11,860 bases of DNA, from contig JAJFIG010000469.1 of NCBI GenBank assembly GCA_021775195.1, positions 1 to 11,860 on the forward strand, written 5' to 3'. Positions 7,088-11,860 of this stretch are shown here, piece after piece; position 1 is the first letter of the stretch; every line of letters starts with the position of its first letter. The notes below the pieces were generated by a model. The model searched no databases and was not told where the DNA came from. It saw only the letters and a list, made by a program, of their open reading frames with translations. The position numbers and the translations under genes are program-made. This DNA comes from Rhodospirillales bacterium (lineage in GTDB: Bacteria; Pseudomonadota; Alphaproteobacteria; Rhodospirillales; 2-02-FULL-58-16).

Positions 7088-8014
7088 CTAACACGCCAGG
7101 TTCAGGCTGCCGATGACATCGTCGACCGTCAGGTCGGCCAACCGCTCGCGCCGGAGGATGGTCACCGCGGGCCCGCGCTGGGCACAGAGGGCGGGGTCGG
7201 ACTCGGCGGAATAGAGGACGACGCTGGGGCAGCCGGCGACGGCGATCAGGTGCATGGGGCCGGTGTCGTTGCCGACGGCGCAGGCGGCGTCGCGCGCCAG
7301 GGCGGCAATATCCAGGAGACCGGTCTCGCCGGCGAGGCTTCGGGCCTCGGGACAGCCACCGGCCACCTCCCCGAGGACATCGGCTTCGGTCCCCAGCAGC
7401 AGGGGTTTGATCCCGTTCGCCGCCAGATGACCGGCGACGGCGGCGAAGCGGCCCGCCGGCCAGCGCTTGGCGGGGCGATGGGCGGCACCACCCGGGACCA
7501 GAAGGGCATAGGGGCGATCGAGGCCGAAGCGGGAGACGTCGGCCCTGGCCCAGGAGAGGTCGGGGGACGGGACATCGGTGATGCCGGCGTCCCTCAACTG
7601 CTCGGCCTGGCGCTCGATGGTGTGCAGGGAATCCCGCTCCGGGTTGGCGTGGGGGTGGGAACATCCCTTTGCGATGCCCGACCATTCGGGCGCCGGACCG
7701 GGCCGGAACAAACGATAATAGAAGGAACTGCGGTCCGAGGTCTGGAGGTCGTAGACGCGGGCGAAGCCGCCACCCCGCAGACGCCGGCGCAGGCCCAGCC
7801 AACCGCCGATATCGAGCACGCCGGGGCGATCATCCACCCACACGTCGTCGAAACAGCCGCTGGCGGCGGCGAACTCGGCGTAAGCCTCCGTGGTCAGCAG
7901 GGTGATGTGGGCTTCGGGGGGTCGGCCATGATGGCGGCGGATGGCGGCGAAGGGACCCAGGGCCTGGACCATGTCGCCCAGCGCCCCCAGCTTGATGACC
8001 AGGATCCGGCGCAT
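7088..8014 (-). CDS. Glycosyltransferase family 9 (heptosyltransferase-like)
   Basis: A 308-residue GT-B enzyme of the ADP-heptose:LPS heptosyltransferase family, which adds sugars to lipopolysaccharide core at the inner face of the cytoplasmic membrane. The N-terminus MRRILVIKLGALGDMVQALG has the glycine loop and Asp13, the likely catalytic base by analogy with WaaC. VPGGAAHRPAKRWP at 173-186 and the donor-binding VGNDTGPMHLIAVAGCPSVV at 247-266 are strong family motifs. It starts 10 nt after the upstream GT4 stop, so the two form one unit. Its 3' end converges on the sulfotransferase gene with an 8-bp gap and no terminator visible. Acceptor and exact sugar cannot be told. Confidence 0.92.
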   Translation of the reverse strand: MRRILVIKLGALGDMVQALGPFAAIRRHHGRPPEAHITLLTTEAYAEFAAASGCFDDVWVDDRPGVLDIGGWLGLRRRLRGGGFARVYDLQTSDRSSFYYRLFRPGPAPEWSGIAKGCSHPHANPERDSLHTIERQAEQLRDAGITDVPSPDLSWARADVSRFGLDRPYALLVPGGAAHRPAKRWPAGRFAAVAGHLAANGIKPLLLGTEADVLGEVAGGCPEARSLAGETGLLDIAALARDAACAVGNDTGPMHLIAVAGCPSVVLYSAESDPALCAQRGPAVTILRRERLADLTVDDVIGSLNLAC

Positions 8015-8024
8015 GACTGGGATC

Positions 8025-9248
8025 TCAGCTTCCCGGCTTCAGGTGCAGGACTTCGTCGTAGACCTCCAGGGTCTTGGCGCACATGGTCTTGCCGGTGAAA
8101 TTTCTCTGGACGTTGGCGATGGCCGTTTCGGCGAGTTCCTTGCGCGCTGGCTCGCCGAGGGACAGCACCTTATCGAGGGCGGCGGCGAGGGCGTCCGAGT
8201 CGCCGGGCGGAACCAGCCAGCCGGTTCGACCCTCGATGACGGTCTCGCGGGCGCCGCCGTGGTCGCTGGCGATGACCGGACGGCCGAGGGCCTGGGCCTC
8301 GACGATGACACGGCCGAAGGCCTCGGGATCGGTGGAGGCGGAGACCACGACGTCGGAAAGCATGTAGGCCGCCGGCATATCGCTGCAATGATCGACGATA
8401 CGCGCGACCTCGCCGAGATTGCGCTGATTGACCAGGGACTCCAGATGCTCGCGGTAGCCGGTCCGGCCCTGGTCCGAGCCCACCAGCAGGCAGCGGATAT
8501 CACGACGGTTGAGCTTGGCGATGGCGTCGATGAAGACCGTGTGGCCCTTCCAGCGGGTCAGGCGGCCGGGCAGCATGACCACCGGCAGCCCCTCGGTCAG
8601 GCGCCACTGGTTGGCCAGGGTGACCACCCGTTCGGCGCTCACCTTCTGGGTGTCGAAGCGTTCGGTGTCGACGCCCCGGTGGATGACCCGGATGTGGGCC
8701 GCCGGGATCCCGTACATCTGGCGCACGTGGCCGGCGATGAAGTTGGAAATGGCGATCACCCGCTCGCCCTTGGTCATTACCGAGTTGTACCGGTTCTTGA
8801 GCCAGAACCCCTGGGAATAGGTGCCGTGGTAGGTGGTGATGAAATGGCAGTTGGTGCGCCTGGTGGCGAAGTAGGCGCTCCACGCCGGCGCCCGCGAGCG
8901 GGCGTGGACGATATCGACGTTCTCTTTGCTGATGAGGTCGGCGAGGCGGCCGATGTTGGCCCGCATAACCAGGGGATTCTTGCTGTGCACGGGCAGGGTC
9001 ACGTGTTCGGCGCCGACGCGCGCGAGATCGTGCTCCAGGGGGCCGCCGGAGGAGGCGACAAGGGCGCGGCCGCCGGCCTCGACCACGGCCCGGGCGACAT
9101 CCACCGTGCCGCGCTCGACGCCGCCGCTGGCGCCCAGCGCCGGCAGCACCTGGAGGACGGTCGCCAGGCGTCCCTTGGGGTCGTCGCCCTCGCCGGACTC
9201 CCGTTCCGCTTCCGCCGGCTTGGTGCTATCGTGGGTGTCCGCGCTCAT
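8025..9248 (-). CDS. Glycosyltransferase family 4
   Basis: A 407-residue GT-B retaining glycosyltransferase. After a charged, probably disordered N-terminus (1-26) comes the acceptor domain with GASGGVERGT at 39-48 and HARSRAPAWSAY at 115-126. The donor domain has the basic loop GRLTRWKGHTVFIDA at 228-242 and the E-x7-E motif EAFGRVIVEAQALG at 309-322, then GGARETVIEGRTGWLVPPGD. It likely builds envelope or LPS glycan together with the GT9 gene 10 nt downstream. ATG at 9248 was chosen; a more upstream in-frame codon at 9329 would run into the divergent hydrolase gene. GAGGGG sits directly before the ATG, unusually close, so a slightly later start is possible. Confidence 0.92.
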   Translation of the reverse strand: MSADTHDSTKPAEAERESGEGDDPKGRLATVLQVLPALGASGGVERGTVDVARAVVEAGGRALVASSGGPLEHDLARVGAEHVTLPVHSKNPLVMRANIGRLADLISKENVDIVHARSRAPAWSAYFATRRTNCHFITTYHGTYSQGFWLKNRYNSVMTKGERVIAISNFIAGHVRQMYGIPAAHIRVIHRGVDTERFDTQKVSAERVVTLANQWRLTEGLPVVMLPGRLTRWKGHTVFIDAIAKLNRRDIRCLLVGSDQGRTGYREHLESLVNQRNLGEVARIVDHCSDMPAAYMLSDVVVSASTDPEAFGRVIVEAQALGRPVIASDHGGARETVIEGRTGWLVPPGDSDALAAALDKVLSLGEPARKELAETAIANVQRNFTGKTMCAKTLEVYDEVLHLKPGS

Positions 9249-9273
9249 CCCCTCAATTTTTCCTGACCCGTTG

Positions 9274-10062
9274 ATGATGACCGACTCTCTGACTGCCGCC
9301 GCCAAACCTCGGACGCTGCCGGGCGACAACGGCGGGACTATCGCCTACCACTTTAGCCCTGGCAAGTCTCCCGGCGTGATCTTTCTTTCCGGGTTCATGT
9401 CCGACATGACGGGCACCAAGGCGATGCACCTGGACGGGTTCTGCCGCGCCCGGGGCCAGGCCTACGTGCGCTTCGACTATTCCGGGCACGGGGCGTCGTC
9501 GGGCGCCTTCGCCGACGGCACCATCGGGCGCTGGGCCGACGACGCGGTCCGGGTGCTCGACGAGGCCACCGAGGGCCCCCAGGTGCTGGTGGGGTCGAGC
9601 ATGGGCGGCTGGATCATGCTCCTGACGGCGCTCAGGCGGCCCGAACGGATTGCCGGGCTCCTCGGCCTGGCGCCGGCACCGGACTTCACCGAGGACCTGA
9701 TCGAACCGGGACTGACGGCGGAGCAGAGGGCAACGCTGGAAGACCAGGGGTTCATCGAGATGCCCGACTGCTACGGCGGCGATCCCTATCCCATCACCCG
9801 GGCGCTGCTGGAAGACGGTCGCGCCAACCTGGTGCTGCGCCGGACCATGGGGCTCGACATGCCGGTGCGCCTGATCCACGGCATGAAGGACGAGGACGTG
9901 CCCTGGCAGACGAGCCTGAGGACGGTGCAGATGCTGCGCTCGGCCGACGTCGAGGTCACTCTGGTCAAGGACGGGGGCCACCGGCTGTCGGAAGCCGACG
10001 ACCTCAAGCGCCTGGACGCGACCCTGGAGGCCCTGCTGGCGCGAATCGAAGGGGGACCGTGA
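9274..10062 (+). CDS. Alpha/beta hydrolase, ABHD10-like
   Basis: A 262-residue serine hydrolase. The nucleophile is Ser109 in GSSMGGW (107-113), the acid is Asp206 or Asp208 in HGMKDEDVPW (202-211), and the base is His236 in GGHRLS (234-239). The early block FLSGFMSDMTGTKA (37-50) then YVRFDYSGHGASSG (64-77) recalls ABHD10, a mammalian thioesterase and acyl-glucuronide esterase, so an ester or thioester substrate is a reasonable guess. No signal peptide. TTG 9271, ATG 9274 and ATG 9277 are consecutive in frame, and none has a clear Shine-Dalgarno. It is divergent from GT4, with 25 bp between the start codons. Confidence 0.88.
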   Translation: MMTDSLTAAAKPRTLPGDNGGTIAYHFSPGKSPGVIFLSGFMSDMTGTKAMHLDGFCRARGQAYVRFDYSGHGASSGAFADGTIGRWADDAVRVLDEATEGPQVLVGSSMGGWIMLLTALRRPERIAGLLGLAPAPDFTEDLIEPGLTAEQRATLEDQGFIEMPDCYGGDPYPITRALLEDGRANLVLRRTMGLDMPVRLIHGMKDEDVPWQTSLRTVQMLRSADVEVTLVKDGGHRLSEADDLKRLDATLEALLARIEGGP

Positions 10063-10095
10063 CGGCCCTGGCCCCCTCCCCGTCAACTCGCCCTG

Positions 10096-10938
10096 TCAGC
10101 CGTCGCGTTTCCGCCGGCTCATGAATCCCAGTCCGGCGAGACCGAAGCCCAAGAGGGCCAGGGTGGAGGGCTCGGGTACGACCAGCACCTCGAACGCCAT
10201 ATCCTTGCCGTCCAGCAGGGCCCACGGCCCGATATGCGGATTACCGACCACACCCGGAGCGGTCGTCACGGCGAAATCCAGATTATGCTGGAAGCTTTCA
10301 TGCCAACCCCAGACGTCGCCGGCAAAGGGTGTGCCGAACTGGCCGGCGGCCCAGGCGAAGTCCACCCAGTAGATCTCTCCGGCGACCTCCTCCCAGGTTC
10401 CACCCAGGAAACTCGGTCCCGGCACCCCGACAAGACTGACCCAGTACTCGTAGACGTTTTCGCCGCCCGCCGTGGTGCCGACAAAGTCTTCCTCGACGTC
10501 GAAGACGGCGGAGAAATAGCTTCCGTCCCTGGGCGTGGAGAACGGGAACGGTCCTGAATTGTTGCAGGTGGCATCGTTGGCCGGACAATCCTGGTGGAAG
10601 CTGATCTCGAACTGTACGGTCCGCTCCAGACCCTGGCCGGCATCCCATTCCTGACCCGTGGGATCCATGAGGTAGGAGCCCCACCAATGAAAGCCGGCGA
10701 TCGGCCTGCCATCGGAGCGGAAATCGTCGGCCACGACCGGACCGAGTGAGCGGTGCATGGAAACCTGGTCGGTACCCTGATCCATGTCCGGCAACTGCGA
10801 CCACTTGGGCTTGACGTGCTGCAGCGGCATCGCCTGCGCCGCCGAAGCAAACCAGACCGCCGAGGCTCCCAAAATGAACAGAAAGGCGAGCGTCGACGGG
10901 AACAGGCCCACCTTGATAGAGGACAATTGACGCATCAT
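10096..10938 (-). CDS. PEP-CTERM sorting-domain protein, secreted
   Basis: A 280-residue exported protein. Residues 1-36 form a signal peptide (hydrophobic 11-32, AQA|M cleavage). The C-terminus is a complete PEP-CTERM signal: VPEPSTLALLGFGLAGLGFM at 254-273 then SRRKRDG. Such tails are recognised and cleaved by an exosortase (EpsH/XrtA type), typically in bacteria that make exopolysaccharide. The mature part is rich in aromatic residues and probably a beta-sandwich, with HWWGSY at 84-89, a likely disulfide pair Cys118/Cys125, and repeated WG/WVDFAW segments at 190-212. ATG at 10938 is preceded by GGGAG at 7 nt; ATG at 10935 is equally in frame. Expression appears driven by a sigma-54 promoter just upstream. 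No exosortase lies in the window. The function of the mature domain is unknown. Confidence 0.92.
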   Translation of the reverse strand: MMRQLSSIKVGLFPSTLAFLFILGASAVWFASAAQAMPLQHVKPKWSQLPDMDQGTDQVSMHRSLGPVVADDFRSDGRPIAGFHWWGSYLMDPTGQEWDAGQGLERTVQFEISFHQDCPANDATCNNSGPFPFSTPRDGSYFSAVFDVEEDFVGTTAGGENVYEYWVSLVGVPGPSFLGGTWEEVAGEIYWVDFAWAAGQFGTPFAGDVWGWHESFQHNLDFAVTTAPGVVGNPHIGPWALLDGKDMAFEVLVVPEPSTLALLGFGLAGLGFMSRRKRDG

Positions 10939-10993
10939 GGCTGATCTCCCTGATGTCGCTGGCGCATGAAAAATGCGTCCTCGGTCTATGTCC

Positions 10994-11009
10994 TGCAATT
11001 CTCGTGCCA
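10994..11009 (-). promoter_or_regulatory. Sigma-54 (RpoN) -24/-12 promoter of the PEP-CTERM gene
   Basis: On the minus strand TGGCACG (11009-11003), four bases, TTGCA (10998-10994) matches the textbook sigma-54 consensus TGGCACG-N4-TTGCW at every position. The start point would be near 10982, about 45 nt before the ATG at 10938. It implies control by an ATP-dependent enhancer-binding protein. Confidence 0.85.
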
Positions 11010-11072
11010 ATCTGGAATATTTCAGTCATATCAACGGGCGTCGGGCCTTCGCTTCATCGCGTTGACCAAAAA

Positions 11073-11089
11073 TGTAAAATTTCCCGACA
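11073..11089. promoter_or_regulatory. Proximal copy of 17-bp repeat, candidate enhancer site
   Basis: TGTAAAATTTCCCGACA on the plus strand. It shares 13 of 17 bases with a second copy at 11184-11200, with both ends (TGTAA and TCCCGACA) identical and the differences confined to the middle. The TGT...ACA ends give partial dyad symmetry. Its centre is about 99 bp upstream of the predicted sigma-54 start point, a usual distance for an activator site. Confidence 0.5.
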
Positions 11090-11093
11090 CATT

Positions 11094-11109
11094 TTCTGGT
11101 GCCAATCTG
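11094..11109 (-). repeat. Diverged copy of the sigma-54 -24 region
   Basis: The plus-strand segment TTCTGGTGCCAATCTG matches 10999-11014 (TTCTCGTGCCAATCTG) at 15 of 16 bases. On the minus strand it keeps TGGCAC and AGAA, but the -12 part reads AATGT instead of TTGCA and lacks the GC doublet. It looks like a decayed or binding-only duplicate of the promoter. Confidence 0.5.
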
Positions 11110-11183
11110 ATCAAAAACGCCTGATTCGGCTCAAAACCAAATTGATCGAATGGATTAGGTGAAACACGCGACAAATTCAAAAG

Positions 11184-11200
11184 TGTAAGGAATCCCGACA
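11184..11200. promoter_or_regulatory. Distal copy of 17-bp repeat, candidate enhancer site
   Basis: TGTAAGGAATCCCGACA, 111 bp from the proximal copy and about 210 bp upstream of the predicted start point. Similarity between the two copies continues weakly for about 65 bp (for example CAAAA then CGCC then GATTC), suggesting an old tandem duplication of the control region. Confidence 0.5.
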
Positions 11201-11241
11201 CCGTTTTTGGAAGAATTCCGGTCCAAAACACGCCCCGATTC

Positions 11242-11259
11242 TGAATAAGGGGTTATTCA
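11242..11259. other. 7-bp palindromic stem-loop in the PEP-CTERM upstream region
   Basis: TGAATAA and TTATTCA flank GGGG. It could be an operator or a weak RNA hairpin downstream of the leftward small-gene pair; no T tract follows on either strand. A second weak hairpin, GATGCC/GGCATC, lies at 11277-11300. Neither is a convincing terminator. Confidence 0.3.
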
Positions 11260-11319
11260 CAACGGGTTGCGTGACGGATGCCGGCCCCAATGCGGGCATC
11301 GGCTTTTACGAGGACAGGG

Positions 11320-11508
11320 CTAGTCCCGTTCGACGGCAAACTGGGAGACGTGGATGATGTAGCGGTCGCCGCTTTGCGGCTTGATGCTGACCACGTCGTC
11401 GTCGAGAGATTCGATGGTCGCGAGTCCGAATCCGCCGCCCGGCCGGTAGACGCTGACCGTCGTCTGGCCGTCGATGAACGCCTGAATGATTTCCGTCATC
11501 TTGCTCAT
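11320..11508 (-). CDS. Small 62-residue protein, possibly Sm/Hfq-like fold
   Basis: Not a family I can name with certainty. The protein has a short N-terminal helix (about 4-13), then mostly beta-strand sequence: TVSVYRPGGG at 17-26, IESLDDDVVSIK at 32-43, DRYIIHVSQFAVE at 48-60. A nearly gapless by-eye alignment to E. coli Hfq (VSIY, IESFDQFVILLK, MVYKHAIS) keeps V-S-x-Y, I-E-S-x-D, Val39, Lys43 and His53, the pattern of Sm1 and Sm2 motifs. Hfq RNA-contact residues Y55-K56 are Ile-Ile here. Start ATG at 11508 with AGGGAGG about 6 nt upstream. It follows the preceding gene by 25 nt, so they likely form an operon. It could instead be an unrelated SH3-like barrel. Confidence 0.75.
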   Translation of the reverse strand: MSKMTEIIQAFIDGQTTVSVYRPGGGFGLATIESLDDDVVSIKPQSGDRYIIHVSQFAVERD

Positions 11509-11533
11509 GGAAGCCCTCCCTGCCTAGTACCGG

Positions 11534-11860
11534 TCACCGGCCGAGAATCTTGTCGATCTTGTCGCCCGCCGCGTTCAGGGCCTTGATCCGCTCGGTCTCG
11601 GCTTCCAGCCGCCGGGTTTCGATGGTTGCCTGATCGGCGGCGACCATCCTGTCGATGAGAACGAGAACGTCCGTGTACATTTTCTGCGCCGCCTGCTGAT
11701 CGAAGCCCTTGCCCTGGGCCGAAAGCTCGCAAATGCGGTAGAGAAGTTCCCGCGCCAGCAGGATCAACTGGGTGCGTCCGGCCAGCTGGACCACGTCGGT
11801 GGTGACCTTGCTGGTCAGCCCGCCTTCGAGGCTTCCTTTCGGCGCCGCGCCGCCGGCGCC
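11534..11860 (-). CDS. Unknown helical protein, 5' part beyond window
   Basis: The frame is open from the window edge to a stop at 11534-11536, giving at least 108 residues. An internal GTG at 11794 is unlikely to be the true start because coding-like sequence (SLEGGLTSKVTTDVVQLAG) continues upstream. The visible part begins with a Gly/Ala/Pro-rich segment, then helical sequence (TQLILLARELLYRICELSAQ, then YTDVLVLIDRMV), and ends in a charged likely coiled coil (TIETRRLEAETERIKALNAA) with KIDKILGR. No signal peptide or enzyme motif is visible. It is probably cotranscribed with the 62-residue gene. No function is assigned. Confidence 0.7.
   Translation of the reverse strand, partial: GAGGAAPKGSLEGGLTSKVTTDVVQLAGRTQLILLARELLYRICELSAQGKGFDQQAAQKMYTDVLVLIDRMVAADQATIETRRLEAETERIKALNAAGDKIDKILGR

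Noticed and set aside
6371..8098. 575-codon plus-strand frame across the sulfotransferase 3' half and GT9
   Set aside because: It is out of frame with the sulfotransferase and antisense to GT9; composition is typical of a shadow frame.
7941..9266. 441-codon plus-strand frame opposite GT4
   Set aside because: Antisense to a clearly motif-bearing GT4 gene.
10063..10095. GGCCCTGGCC palindrome between the hydrolase and PEP-CTERM genes as a bidirectional terminator
   Set aside because: Short stem and no T tract on either strand; the convergent gap is only 33 bp.
10953..11231. Short frames (66-69 codons) on both strands in the PEP-CTERM upstream region
   Set aside because: They overlap the sigma-54 promoter and repeats, lack ribosome-binding sites and have unlikely composition.
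1..11860. CRISPR arrays, tRNA or rRNA genes, phage or insertion sequence genes
   Set aside because: No evenly spaced repeats, cloverleaf, rRNA segments or transposase/integrase motifs were seen on either strand.

Overview
The window is GC-rich, densely coded bacterial DNA. The translation genes resemble alphaproteobacterial versions (PheS, IF-3, L20 and L35 wording; thrS-infC-rpmI-rplT-pheS-pheT order), most likely Rhodospirillales-like. That placement comes from reading the proteins, not from a search.

Left half (1-5342): a conserved translation cluster read leftward: thrS, infC, rpmI, rplT, pheS and the first codons of pheT. Three things are unusual. infC starts at ATA, just after an in-frame TAA and 7 nt from a strong Shine-Dalgarno, and adding the 19 missed codons restores the classic IF-3 N-terminus. 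A short CheZ-like chemotaxis phosphatase gene sits on the opposite strand between infC and rpmI, so rpmI-rplT has its own promoter. Between a rho-independent terminator after rplT and the start of pheS lies a 264-bp element with 24-bp perfect terminal inverted repeats and two large internal hairpins.

Middle (5343-10062): a rightward pair whose stop and start share one base encodes a class IV PLP aminotransferase and a sulfotransferase-like P-loop protein. A leftward pair of glycosyltransferases (GT4 then GT9, probably envelope or LPS glycan synthesis) converges on it. Only 25 bp from the GT4 start, an ABHD10-like alpha/beta hydrolase runs rightward.

Right end (10063-11860): a secreted PEP-CTERM protein is read leftward. 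Its AT-richer 381-bp upstream region holds a near-perfect sigma-54 promoter. Two 17-bp repeats, 111 bp apart and within a larger degenerate duplication, lie upstream where enhancer sites of a sigma-54 activator would be expected. Beyond it is a leftward pair of small unknown genes: a 62-residue protein with Hfq/Sm-like spacing of residues, and a helical protein that runs off the window.

The best candidates for something new are the 264-bp structured repeat, the minimal CheZ inside the IF-3 cluster, the aminotransferase subfamily lacking the PLP-N1 glutamate and paired with a sulfotransferase, the sigma-54/repeat control region of the PEP-CTERM gene, and the Sm-like small protein.
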